NCBI GenBank assembly: GCA_016717655.1
Contig: JADKFC010000001.1
Coordinates: forward strand, 558,001 to 622,000
Direction of reading: 5' to 3'
Source of the DNA: Saprospiraceae bacterium
GTDB taxonomy: Bacteria; Bacteroidota; Bacteroidia; Chitinophagales; Saprospiraceae
DNA length: 64,000 nt
In this document: positions 16,850 to 25,172 of the stretch, one piece after another
How positions within the stretch are numbered: position 1 is the stretch's first letter
Layout: the number at the start of each line of letters is the position of its first letter
Position numbers and translations under genes: made by a program
Notes under the pieces: model-generated
Database searches by the model: none
What the model was told of the DNA's origin: nothing
The model's input: the letters and a program-made list of their open reading frames with translations, nothing else

Positions 16850-17992
16850 TAACGCCGCCACCTGGGCCTGCAATTCCTTGATCATCGCTTGCTGCTCTTG
16901 CAGCGCTTTGACCATAGGTACCACAAACTCTGCATAACGGAGTTGATAATGCTGGCTATCATTCTCAGGTTTGACAACTCCACTGAACTCGTATTGTAAT
17001 GAATTGCACAAGGCTTCGACCTCTTGCGCTATAAAGCCTGTTGATCTTGCTTCAGCTGCTATCTCAGGCATTTTTTTATCTGGATGCTGGTGTGCAAAAA
17101 GAGATGCCCTGTCTACAACATAGGTTGCAGGCTTTAATCCCATAACAAAGTCGATGCCGGGCACATCATATCTTACTTCTTTTTTGAATCGGGCATCCGA
17201 AAGGTTTGACCAATTGGCATACCCTCCAATGTTGGTAACCAGGTTGTTGCCAATTACTACTGCATTGCTGGCGTTGACCTTGGCCAGGTAACCGTAGGCT
17301 GCGGCGTTCACCAGGTTATAGGCGCTTACATCCGCATTGGCTCCCAATACGGTGTTTTGTGAACCAAGACTGTCAAACTTGCCAGCACTTTCTCCAATAA
17401 AGGTGTTGTTATTTCCCAGTCGGTGCCTACTCCCCGCAAGCCTTCCCATAAATGTGTTGTCGTCAGCTGAGGTATTGATGAGGCCGGCTCCGCGACCCAC
17501 AAAGGTATTGTCTCTGCCATTGGTATTGGCACCTCCGGCACTGCGACCCACAAAGGTGTTGTCGCTACCGCCTATATTTTCAATACCTGCGCTTCTTCCC
17601 AAAAAAGTGTTGTTGATACCTAAGGTGTTGGCCCTTCCGGAACTTCTGCCCACAAAGGTATTATCGCTACCCAGGGTATTCAATTCGCCGCTTGCCCTAC
17701 CTACAAATACATTGTCGGTTCCGGCTTGATTTTGAAATCCCGCCTGCATGCCAATGAAAAGATTGTCAGTACCAATGGTATTGTTGTATCCTGCATAAAT
17801 GCCCATAAACTGGTTTTCATTATCGGTGCCATCATCCAGGTATCCAGCGCCCATTCCTATAAACAAAGAGGAGTCGGTTGGAAATCGATACACATTAAAA
17901 TACCCTTGTACCTCTACTTGAGGAAGAAGACCCTGGCCAGGAAGATTGTAAATAACAAATAAGAAAAATATAATTGAAAAAATTTTTTTCAT
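16832..17992 (-). CDS. Secreted fibre/head-repeat protein with S74 chaperone domain
   Basis: 386 residues. After a signal peptide (residues 1-19, ending LPGQG) come about seven tandem repeats of roughly 20 residues with the motif NTFVGRSAGxxNTxGxD, similar to the YadA-head/beta-roll repeats of trimeric adhesins. A linker (NAVVIGNNLVTNIGGYANW) leads to a Peptidase_S74 domain: LSDARFKKEVRYDVPGIDFV, GFIAQEVEALCNSL and RYAEFVVPMVKALQEQQ, with a short coiled coil. It is a likely trimeric surface fibre. Its C-terminal codons overlap a heptad repeat. It is the last gene of the minus-strand cluster and faces the other S74 fibre. Confidence 0.8.
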   Translation of the reverse strand: MKKIFSIIFFLFVIYNLPGQGLLPQVEVQGYFNVYRFPTDSSLFIGMGAGYLDDGTDNENQFMGIYAGYNNTIGTDNLFIGMQAGFQNQAGTDNVFVGRASGELNTLGSDNTFVGRSSGRANTLGINNTFLGRSAGIENIGGSDNTFVGRSAGGANTNGRDNTFVGRGAGLINTSADDNTFMGRLAGSRHRLGNNNTFIGESAGKFDSLGSQNTVLGANADVSAYNLVNAAAYGYLAKVNASNAVVIGNNLVTNIGGYANWSNLSDARFKKEVRYDVPGIDFVMGLKPATYVVDRASLFAHQHPDKKMPEIAAEARSTGFIAQEVEALCNSLQYEFSGVVKPENDSQHYQLRYAEFVVPMVKALQEQQAMIKELQAQVAALIGDRD

Positions 17993-18004
17993 CTTGAATT
18001 TTTA

Positions 18005-18796
18005 TTAAAGTTGGATGGTAATAGCAGTACTGATGGCTCCAAAACTGTTGAATGGCATCCGCACGGCGGTTTTGCTTTTGTTGTAAATGTTGATGTCACT
18101 GTTTTCTCTTAGTCCGGCATTAAATTCTTCATTCCAGAAGTAACATATTTTGGCATTGACCGATTTGGCAATGCGAAATTTTACACCTCCGTACCACCTC
18201 CATCTGTGGACATCATTAGGTGATTGTTTGGCTTGCAGATCTCCATCATTGTCATAGTAACTCAGGTAGTTGCCGCCATGGTAGTAATACATTTTAAATC
18301 GGGTAAAGGGCCTGAACTTAAACGAAGTCCACGATTTTCGGGTAGTGACCTCACTTTCTGCACTCCACCGGCTTTGAAATTTGGAGAAGCCTGGGATAAA
18401 ATATTCTGCCTCTGCGGCATGGTTTAATTGAAACCAGTGCCACTTGTGTTGGAATTGGTAAGATGCAGAAAAACGATAGTATTTTTTAAATGCACTACCC
18501 GGTTCTTTGATGCGAATGGCATCTGCTCCTGCTTCTATCTTACTCCTCTTTCCCACCTTCCTGGAATAGGCCAGGCCAAATTGAAAATACTCGAATTGGG
18601 CCGTGATCGCATCCCCAATCATGGTGCCTGAAAGTGATAGATTGTCGCGGGATCCAAGATCTTTCGAAACGCCAAGGGTATGGTACAGTTTCAAATTATT
18701 AGAAAGATCCTGTGCCTGTAATGTCTTGCCAGTGATAATGAGTAGGATCACTACCCATAAGCAGGAGCCCAATCTATATGTGTTGTTTCTTTTCAT
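18005..18796 (-). CDS. DUF2490-like outer-membrane barrel protein
   Basis: 263 residues with a signal peptide ending GKTLQAQ (about residue 29). The mature chain is a small beta-barrel of aromatic-rich amphipathic strands (AQFEYFQFGLAYSRKVG, YRFSASYQFQHKWHWFQLNH, RPFTRFKMYYYHGGNYL, RWRWYGGVKFRIAKSVNAKI) ending in a strand TAITIQL, as in DUF2490 proteins. It lies 13 bp upstream of the S74 fibre and 5 bp downstream of the beta-helix lipoprotein, so it is almost surely in one operon. A role in surface display of the fibre is inferred from this position only. Confidence 0.65.
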   Translation of the reverse strand: MKRNNTYRLGSCLWVVILLIITGKTLQAQDLSNNLKLYHTLGVSKDLGSRDNLSLSGTMIGDAITAQFEYFQFGLAYSRKVGKRSKIEAGADAIRIKEPGSAFKKYYRFSASYQFQHKWHWFQLNHAAEAEYFIPGFSKFQSRWSAESEVTTRKSWTSFKFRPFTRFKMYYYHGGNYLSYYDNDGDLQAKQSPNDVHRWRWYGGVKFRIAKSVNAKICYFWNEEFNAGLRENSDINIYNKSKTAVRMPFNSFGAISTAITIQL

Positions 18797-18800
18797 CTAT

Positions 18801-20096
18801 TTATTTTTTTGTCCAACCCTGAGTCCAATCCTGAGATCCGTTTTGTACGCCTCCCATATACAACAGAGATAAAAACCAGTTGTCTACTTCCTGTGCATTG
18901 ATAGCTCCTGATACCAATGAACCAATGTAGCCATCGAGATTTATGCTTCCCTTATACCAGGCGTTCTGGGGTGTGTTGAGCAAAGATGTTTTACCGTTTT
19001 CATGGTCATAAAAATTGATTTTGTTGTCAAATAAGATGGTATTGCCCAACCTTACATCACCTGTCAGAATCAATGAGTCAAGGGCATCGGTACGTATTGC
19101 CCTTTCGGTATGCGCTATGAGTCCGTTGATCAAGATACACCTGGTTTGGTCTTCCAAGCGGATACCTCTTGTATTGTCGCCCCAACCCACTATGGTGAAA
19201 TTGCTGATTTTGGGTGAAGAAAAGGGCTGTTCTGTTTTGCTGCCGCTTTCTCCTCTGATAAAGGTAACTGTATCTGTTACGGCGCCTTGCTGGTGAATGA
19301 CCATTTGTTGGATTTTTCCCCGCCATCCTGCTTCCCACCGCAAAGAGGTGCCCAGGGTATGGGTAATCACCAGTTTTTGGATAGAGGGAGACCCTCCTCT
19401 GATGCGTACTCCATGGTTTTTACTTTGATATACCTGGATGTTTTCCATCAGGGTGCTGCTGCCTATACCATTGAGATTAAGTGCTCCTCCAATATTTCTT
19501 TGAGCACTGCCGGCATATTGTATCCTCATATATTGCATGTTACCCGAGCTTTCACCATCCACCGCATTGCTAGTCTTGCCATAATTGCCGATGATGCCTA
19601 CCAGGGTCTCATTTCTGTCATTGATGCCGGCATTGCCATTGATGTGCACTCCACCCCAGTCTCCAGCTTCGGCAGTGCCATAAACTTCATTGAGTGAGGT
19701 GAGAACTACTGGCTGTGAATTTGTGCCTTTGACAATTAATTTGCCACCTCTCTCCAAAACCAGATTGTTGTCCGGATTTTTTTCAAAATATAGGATTACT
19801 CCCTGCTCGAGAATAAGGGTGCCATCTTCATTGACGACCAGACTTTCTTTTACCAGGTAATTTCCCTGGAACAAAATGAGACTGTCATTGATAACACCTT
19901 CTAGTTCGGTAAAAGGAGTGTTATTGATCGTGACTTCCTGCATTTCATATGTTTTGGCCTCCGGATATAGGGGCAACTCCTTGCCACAAGAAGTTTGGAT
20001 CAAAAGGGCCAAATACAGTATTATCAATGGATGAATGCTGAAAATTCCGATATTGGGGTTTGTTTCCTTTGATATATTGATGGGTTGATATCTCAT
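18801..20096 (-). CDS. Beta-helix lipoprotein
   Basis: 431 residues. A hydrophobic segment (IHPLIILYLALLIQTSCGK) ends in a lipobox-like QTSC at about residue 37. Then follows a right-handed parallel beta-helix pattern: LVVNEDGTLILEQGVILYF, GGKLIVKGTNSQPVVLTS, DWGGVHINGNAGIN, NGIGSSTLMENIQVYQS and GVRIRGGSPSIQKLVI. This type is common in Bacteroidota surface lipoproteins. No catalytic site is visible. The start codon lies 3 bp from the end of the Cys-repeat gene upstream, which fits co-transcription and possible translational coupling. Confidence 0.7.
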   Translation of the reverse strand: MRYQPINISKETNPNIGIFSIHPLIILYLALLIQTSCGKELPLYPEAKTYEMQEVTINNTPFTELEGVINDSLILFQGNYLVKESLVVNEDGTLILEQGVILYFEKNPDNNLVLERGGKLIVKGTNSQPVVLTSLNEVYGTAEAGDWGGVHINGNAGINDRNETLVGIIGNYGKTSNAVDGESSGNMQYMRIQYAGSAQRNIGGALNLNGIGSSTLMENIQVYQSKNHGVRIRGGSPSIQKLVITHTLGTSLRWEAGWRGKIQQMVIHQQGAVTDTVTFIRGESGSKTEQPFSSPKISNFTIVGWGDNTRGIRLEDQTRCILINGLIAHTERAIRTDALDSLILTGDVRLGNTILFDNKINFYDHENGKTSLLNTPQNAWYKGSINLDGYIGSLVSGAINAQEVDNWFLSLLYMGGVQNGSQDWTQGWTKK

Positions 20097-20098
20097 AT

Positions 20099-20827
20099 TT
20101 ACCTGATTAGGGTGACAGTTCCTTGTTTTATAATGGTTTCAGATGAGGGCATCTCTATTTTCAGAAAGTAGACATACACTCCGGGGTCCTGGATAGATCC
20201 ATTCATTCTGCCGTCCCAAAGTGTATGTCTGCCTTCTGTCATTTCTTGTTCTAGAGATGTGATAATATTTCCCCACCTGTTTCTGATAGAAAAAGTAATA
20301 ACTGCCTCTTGTGTGACATGAATTGTTAAAAATTGATTTTCTACCGGTCCCTCAGGCATGATGACATTGGCCAAAATCCACTCATTTTGTTGTTGGATGA
20401 TACTTCCAACACAGTTGCAATCTGCATCCAGGCTATCATTTTGGGTATTTTCATTTCCATCATCACAGGGGCTTCCTACATAGTCATTTTTTTCAAAACA
20501 GTAGTTGGGATCCGGAGTTCCCGCACACTCGCAGTTGGCATTGACCACATCGTTGAAGGTGTTGGGATCGTTGTCGTTGCAGACGTTTCCAATAAATAAA
20601 TTTAATGCCGCGCAGTAGTTGGGATCCGGAGTTCCCGCGCACTCGCAGTTGGCATTGACCACATCGTTGAAGGTAGTAGGATTGTTGTCGTTACAGGCAT
20701 TTCCAATAAATAAGTTTAAAGCCGCACAGTAGTTGGGATCCGGAGTTCCCGCGCACTCGCAGTTGGCATTGACTACATCGTTGAAGGTAGTAGGATTGTT
20801 GTCATTACAGGCGTTTCCGATGTACAA
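20099..20827 (-). CDS. Cys-repeat surface protein, C-terminal part with T9SS type B tail
   Basis: The frame is open upstream to about 20925; the TTG at 20827 is only a formal start. Three 38-residue repeats (FIGNACNDNNPTTFNDVV, NANCECAGTPDPNYC) and one diverged unit (YVGSPCDDGNENTQND) are followed by a type B sorting domain, also called the gliding-motility-associated C-terminal domain: VTFSIRNRWGNII-like ITFSIRNRWGNI, then HTLWDGRMNGS and GVYVYFLKIEM, ending GTVTLIR. This is the 3' end of one gene with 20939-21832 and 21793-23499, separated from the former by a 51-bp G-rich insert carrying a stop. Confidence 0.75.
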   Translation of the reverse strand: MYIGNACNDNNPTTFNDVVNANCECAGTPDPNYCAALNLFIGNACNDNNPTTFNDVVNANCECAGTPDPNYCAALNLFIGNVCNDNDPNTFNDVVNANCECAGTPDPNYCFEKNDYVGSPCDDGNENTQNDSLDADCNCVGSIIQQQNEWILANVIMPEGPVENQFLTIHVTQEAVITFSIRNRWGNIITSLEQEMTEGRHTLWDGRMNGSIQDPGVYVYFLKIEMPSSETIIKQGTVTLIR

Positions 20828-20925
20828 ATTTAGTGCTGCACAGTAGTTGGGATCCGGAGTACCTCCACACCCACAGTTGGCATTGACTACATCGTTGAAG
20901 GTAGTAGGATTATTGTCATTACAGG

Positions 20926-20976
20926 GTGGTGTAAAAGCTCAGTGGGGGGGGCCGGGGGCAACGGGGCGGGGGGGGC
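20926..20976. other. 51-bp G-rich insert in repeat unit, probable assembly artefact
   Basis: All other repeat units read ACAGGC directly into GTTTCC. Here 51 extra bases intervene, made largely of G runs (GGGGGGGG, GGGGG, GGGG, GGGGGGGG) plus GTAAAAGCTCAG. On the coding strand it adds Pro-rich codons and a TGA stop. Poly-G strings of this kind look like low-quality dark-cycle bases or a wrongly filled gap within a collapsed repeat. Confidence 0.6.
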
Positions 20977-21832
20977 CGTTTCCGATGTACAAATTTAAAG
21001 CTGCACAGTAGTTGGGATCCGGATTTCCTGCACACTCGCAATTGGCATTGACAACATCGTTGAAGGTAGTAGGATTGTTGTCATTACATGCGTTTCCAAT
21101 AAATAAGTTTAACGCCGCACAGTAGTTGGGATCCGGAGTTCCCGCGCACTCGCAGTTGGCATTGACCATATCATTGAGGGTGTTGGGATTGTTGTCGTTA
21201 CAGGCATTTCCGATAAATAAGTTTAAAGTCGTACAGTAGTTGGGATCCGGAGTACCTGCGCACTCACAGCTGGCATTGACCACGTCGTTGAGGGTGTTGG
21301 GATTGTTGTCGTTACAGGCATTTCCGATAAATAAGTTTAAGGTCGCACAGTAGTTGGGGTCCGGAGTTCCCACACACTCGCAATTGGCATTGACCACATC
21401 GTTGAGGGTGTTGGGATTGTTGTCGTTACAGGCATTTCCGATAAATAAGTTTAAAGTCGTACAATAGTTGGGATCCGGAGTTCCAGCACACTCACAGTTG
21501 GCAATGACCACATCGTTGATGGTAGTAGGATTATTGTCATTACAGGCATTTCCAATAAATAAGTTTAACGACGCGCAGTAGTTGGGATCTGGAGTTCCCG
21601 CACACTCGCAGTTGGCATTTACTACATCATTGAAGGTACTAGGATTGTTGTCGTCACAAGTGTTTCCGATATACAAATTTAAGCCCTGGCAGTAGTTGGG
21701 ATCCGGAGTTCCAGTACATTCGCAGTTGGCATTGACTACATCATTTAAGGTAGTAGGATTGTTGTCATTACATGCATTACCAACAAATAAATTTAACGCC
21801 GCACAGTAGTTGGTATCCGGAGTTCCACACAT
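20939..21832 (-). CDS. Cys-repeat surface protein, middle part
   Basis: 297 residues made almost only of the 38-residue repeat (seven full copies and one cut short), each with the Cys spacing ACNDNNP, NCECAGTPDPNYC. It has no signal peptide. Its start overlaps the end of the 21793-23499 frame, where one G is missing in the GGG run of the GTGGGAACT junction. Its end runs into the 51-bp insert (Pro-rich tail, then stop). It is the middle of the single gene 20099-23499. Confidence 0.75.
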   Translation of the reverse strand: MCGTPDTNYCAALNLFVGNACNDNNPTTLNDVVNANCECTGTPDPNYCQGLNLYIGNTCDDNNPSTFNDVVNANCECAGTPDPNYCASLNLFIGNACNDNNPTTINDVVIANCECAGTPDPNYCTTLNLFIGNACNDNNPNTLNDVVNANCECVGTPDPNYCATLNLFIGNACNDNNPNTLNDVVNASCECAGTPDPNYCTTLNLFIGNACNDNNPNTLNDMVNANCECAGTPDPNYCAALNLFIGNACNDNNPTTFNDVVNANCECAGNPDPNYCAALNLYIGNGPPRPVAPGPPH

Positions 21833-23499
21833 TCACAGTTGGCATTGACTACATCATTGAAGGTAGTAGGATCGTGGTCATTACAGGCATTTCCGATAAA
21901 TAAGTATAAAGTGGTACAGTAGTTGGGATCCGGAGTTCCCGCACACTCACAGTTGGTATTAACTACATCGTTGAAGGTAGTAGGATTGTTGTCATTACAG
22001 GCATTTCCAATAAATAAGTTTAACGCCGCGCAGTAGTTGGGATCCGGAGTTCCTGCGCACTCGCAGTTGGTATTGACTACATCGTTGAAGGTAGTAGGAT
22101 TGTTGTCATTACAGGCATTTCCAATAAATAAGTTTAAAGCCGCGCAGTAGTTGGGATCTGGAGTTCCTGCACATTCACAGTTGGCATTGACCACATCGTT
22201 GATAGTAGTAGGATTGTTGTCATTACAGGCATTTCCGATGTACAAATTTAATGCTGCACAGTAGTTGGGATCCGGAGTTCCTGCACATTCACAGTTGGCA
22301 TTGACCATATCGTTTAGGGTGTTGGGATTGTTATCGTTACAAGCATTTCCGATAAATAGATTTAATGCTGCACAGTAGTTAGGATCCGGAGTTCCCGCGC
22401 ATACACAGTTGGCATTGACTACGTCGTTGATGGTAGTGGGATTATTGTCATTACATGCGTTTCCGATGTACAAATTTAGTGCTGCACAGTAGTTAGGGTC
22501 GGGTGTACCTTTGCAGCTGCAGTCTGTACCATAGGTATCCATAATTGTGAGAGGATTGCCATCATTACAGCCTTGTCCAATCAAAGAATTGTGGAGGGTG
22601 GGGCAGGAGTCTTGAGAGTCACAGATGCCATCCCCATCAGAGTCGGGTGCCGGCTGGCCAGAGCAGGGTTGACAAATTTGGCCATTGGCTGTAAAAATAT
22701 AAATAGAATCGTTGATGGTGCAAGCGTTGCCGTCATCACAAGGCTGAGCATCCAAACAGTCTGTCTTGTATTCATACTTATAGGTTGTTTCTTCTGTATA
22801 TTGCCATTGACCTTGCCAATCATACTCCCATTCCCGAACTAAATTTTGATTGCTGTCATAAAAGTACAGAGTCCGTGAATTTTCTACCCAGCTGCCATTT
22901 TTATAGTCATAGTTGATTCTTTCAGAAAGCAAGCTTTCACCGTTATAATAATATTCATACTTGCTATCCAGTACCCAATCTCCATTTTTCCAATTGTAAA
23001 TGATGTTGGATGTTCTTTGGTTTTGGCCATTATAAGTATAATTGTACCAGGTTTTATTCACCCATGCGTTGCCTGTCCAGTCTTTTAGATAGCGGTCGAT
23101 AAGATTATCCGAGGCATCGTAGAAATATTCATAAAGTTCACTGGGCTGCCAGGTATTGTTGATCCAGTCATCTCTTCGGTTGGTAAGCCTCAGTCCGTAT
23201 GCGTTAAAAGTATTGGTATAAAAATAGGTATTGATCCAGCTAATGCCGTTCCAGTCTTTTCGGGTTCTGCTGTCTTGCCAGCCATTGGCATTATAGGTAT
23301 AGGTAAAAAGTTGATCGTTTTCCCACCTGCCATTGAACCAAATTTGAGTTAGATTGCTGGTTTCCTGGCATTGCCCGTTATAGGTATAGCTGTCTTTGGT
23401 GGTGGCTGTATTCTTTTCTACCATCACGTAGGGACAAGCAAAACTATATGTTGAAACATATATAAATATAAAAAGGAGGAGCCGCCTGAATAGCTTCAT
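21793..23499 (-). CDS. Cys-repeat surface protein, N-terminal part
   Basis: The frame is open to 23535, but the signal peptide MKLFRRLLLFIFIYVSTYSFA starts at the ATG at 23499. Residues about 30-225 form YD/RHS-like short repeats (WENDQLFTYTYNANGWQD, SELYEYFYDASDNLIDRYL, DSKYEYYYNGE), each with a Trp/Asn-rich hairpin. A thrombospondin type 3-like calcium-binding stretch (DSDGDGICDSQDSCPTLHN) leads into six 38-residue Cys repeats. The frame ends at a one-base lesion near 21825. The whole protein would exceed 1,050 residues and leave by T9SS to the surface. Confidence 0.75.
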   Translation of the reverse strand: MKLFRRLLLFIFIYVSTYSFACPYVMVEKNTATTKDSYTYNGQCQETSNLTQIWFNGRWENDQLFTYTYNANGWQDSRTRKDWNGISWINTYFYTNTFNAYGLRLTNRRDDWINNTWQPSELYEYFYDASDNLIDRYLKDWTGNAWVNKTWYNYTYNGQNQRTSNIIYNWKNGDWVLDSKYEYYYNGESLLSERINYDYKNGSWVENSRTLYFYDSNQNLVREWEYDWQGQWQYTEETTYKYEYKTDCLDAQPCDDGNACTINDSIYIFTANGQICQPCSGQPAPDSDGDGICDSQDSCPTLHNSLIGQGCNDGNPLTIMDTYGTDCSCKGTPDPNYCAALNLYIGNACNDNNPTTINDVVNANCVCAGTPDPNYCAALNLFIGNACNDNNPNTLNDMVNANCECAGTPDPNYCAALNLYIGNACNDNNPTTINDVVNANCECAGTPDPNYCAALNLFIGNACNDNNPTTFNDVVNTNCECAGTPDPNYCAALNLFIGNACNDNNPTTFNDVVNTNCECAGTPDPNYCTTLYLFIGNACNDHDPTTFNDVVNANCECVELRIPTTVRR

Positions 23500-23552
23500 T
23501 GTCTTGGTTTTTTGAATAAGTAAAAAACCAGACAAGTGTGACGTCTATTGCA

Positions 23553-25169
23553 TTATTTTATGATAGAAACAATTGTATTATCGTCTTCTGTCTCATCCTC
23601 ATCTCGCGAAGCGCTTAACCCTTTAACCAGGGGTTCGAGTAGGATTATGACGTGATCCTGATCTAATTCCTGTAACAATTCTTTTACCATGTCCTGTTTT
23701 TTAGGTGGTATGTGTTCCATCAGGTTGCGAAAAATCAGGATAGGACAGGAAGAATAACAGGCTCTCATGATGGCCACGATTTTTTTCTGCATAGGGCTGA
23801 GCAATTTGCCATTTTCCCCTGTCGTCATGTCAAGACTCAATTGTTTGGCAGGGGGCAGGATAGCGTTAAATTTTTGCAAGCCGTTCTCGGGAATAACCCT
23901 CAAATGGGGACAAACCAATTCATGGAGGTTTTTACCTACAAGCCCATATCTGTCATCAACCGGACATACCATCTTCCTCCATTGGCTAGCTTTTAAATTA
24001 GCTATAGACGATCCATTCAGCACTATTTTATCTTTGGAAAGGGTTCTCAACAACAACCAATTGTCCATGTAGTGGTGAGGAAAGGGATGATAAAGCGTAT
24101 GAATACCAGGTGTTAGTTCCTGCCAGTCTTTACCAGATCTGATCCTCAAATTGATCTTATTGGATTTAATGTCCCTGCCGCCTTCTTCCTGGGTAAGGTT
24201 CTTTAATTTTTCAATATTTTTCCACGACAGTATGCCTTTCTCCCTGCTTATACCAGAAGAGAGCACCCTGCGGATGACAGGCGTTATGTACAAGATTAAT
24301 AAAATGGTAGAAACCAATACTGAGGTTGCAATGGCATCCTGCTGAAAGCCTGCCACCAGTAAAGTACATAAGATAAGGAGATAAGTTATAAATGGAATAG
24401 CGGTTCGATAGATGGCTTCCTGTCTGCTTTGTTGGATGGAGGCCCTTGCATGTCCCTCATTGAGTTTGTTGAAGGTTTTGACTTGTATCTTGTTTCTATT
24501 GATGACATGGATGGTCTCCAGATGATTGAGCGTAGTACTGATCAATGAAAAGAGTCTCGAAGATTTACTACTTTGGATCTCAGTCAACAGATAAAGTTGA
24601 TTGTCCAAAAACTGTAAAATGAAGGTAGAGGTGACAAGCAAACCCAACATCCAGCAGCCCAAAACCAAATTGCTTTGGAAAATGATGACAAAAAAAAGCA
24701 CGATAATCACTATATCTGTACTCCAATAAAGAATGCCATTGATAAAGTGTTTTTTAATATTGCTCATATCGCCACTGAATCTAAGCATAAACCTACCAGC
24801 CCCCGTATTTCGGTAATAGGAAATAGGAATCAATAGTTGCCAGTTGAATACCTCTCGTTTCAGGTTTTTAATGAGTATAACTCCCACTTTATCTCCCATG
24901 TAACGGGCATAAAAAAAGAATCCTATTTTGAGCACCAGTATGATGCCATACATTAGATAAAAAGAGGATAAATCTGTGGCAAGGGAAAAAGGATAAAAAT
25001 CCAATAAATTGCCCTTTGCGGTCTGTAATCCAAATTGAAGCTGAAAAAACTTACCTATAAGAAGGGTTAGTACAATGGTCAATAAATTGGAGGCCAACAT
25101 AGACAACCATACAATGCACAGTAGCACCTTATGAGCCCGCCAGAAATCTATGTAATAAGCCTTCCACAT
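23553..25169 (-). CDS. ABC-transporter-like membrane protein with degenerate (pseudo) ATPase domain
   Basis: 538 residues. Residues about 10-310 form an ABC exporter transmembrane domain with six hydrophobic segments and the intracellular-loop pattern ISYYRNTGAGRFMLRFSGD. Residues about 330-520 keep the outline of an ABC nucleotide-binding domain but have lost its chemistry. Walker A is replaced by a PFPHHYMDNW stretch with no GKS/T. The signature LSGGQ is LSPMQ. Walker B ILILDE is ILIFRN. The D-loop and H-loop regions are only weakly kept (DQDHVIILLEP). It starts 4 bp after the P-loop NTPase gene, so that NTPase may supply nucleotide sensing. No frameshift explains the losses. Confidence 0.75.
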   Translation of the reverse strand: MWKAYYIDFWRAHKVLLCIVWLSMLASNLLTIVLTLLIGKFFQLQFGLQTAKGNLLDFYPFSLATDLSSFYLMYGIILVLKIGFFFYARYMGDKVGVILIKNLKREVFNWQLLIPISYYRNTGAGRFMLRFSGDMSNIKKHFINGILYWSTDIVIIVLFFVIIFQSNLVLGCWMLGLLVTSTFILQFLDNQLYLLTEIQSSKSSRLFSLISTTLNHLETIHVINRNKIQVKTFNKLNEGHARASIQQSRQEAIYRTAIPFITYLLILCTLLVAGFQQDAIATSVLVSTILLILYITPVIRRVLSSGISREKGILSWKNIEKLKNLTQEEGGRDIKSNKINLRIRSGKDWQELTPGIHTLYHPFPHHYMDNWLLLRTLSKDKIVLNGSSIANLKASQWRKMVCPVDDRYGLVGKNLHELVCPHLRVIPENGLQKFNAILPPAKQLSLDMTTGENGKLLSPMQKKIVAIMRACYSSCPILIFRNLMEHIPPKKQDMVKELLQELDQDHVIILLEPLVKGLSASRDEDETEDDNTIVSIIK

Positions 25170-25172
25170 GGC

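Larger units (their letters stand above)
20480..22530 (-). repeat. 114-bp tandem coding repeats, about 17 close copies
   Basis: The 38-codon unit encodes GNACNDNNPTTFNDVV followed by NANCECAGTPDPNYC and an AALNLF/YI linker. About 17 close copies and two diverged end copies are seen. Variants fall into sub-types (NPTTFND, NPNTLND, NPTTIND; AALNL, TTLNL), suggesting repeated local duplication. Two of the window's lesions fall inside the array, so the copy number should be treated as provisional. Confidence 0.85.

Noticed and set aside
17337..17729. Plus-strand frame of 130 codons over the fibre gene
   Set aside because: It is the antisense shadow of the 20-residue repeats of the S74 fibre protein.
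13267..17992. Tail-fibre-like S74 proteins as evidence of a prophage
   Set aside because: No capsid, terminase, tail tube, integrase or lysis genes are present, and both proteins have signal peptides and lie among surface-protein genes.
20480..22530. Regular spaced repeats that could be taken for a CRISPR array
   Set aside because: The whole 114-bp unit is repeated and read through as protein; there are no unique spacers and no cas genes.
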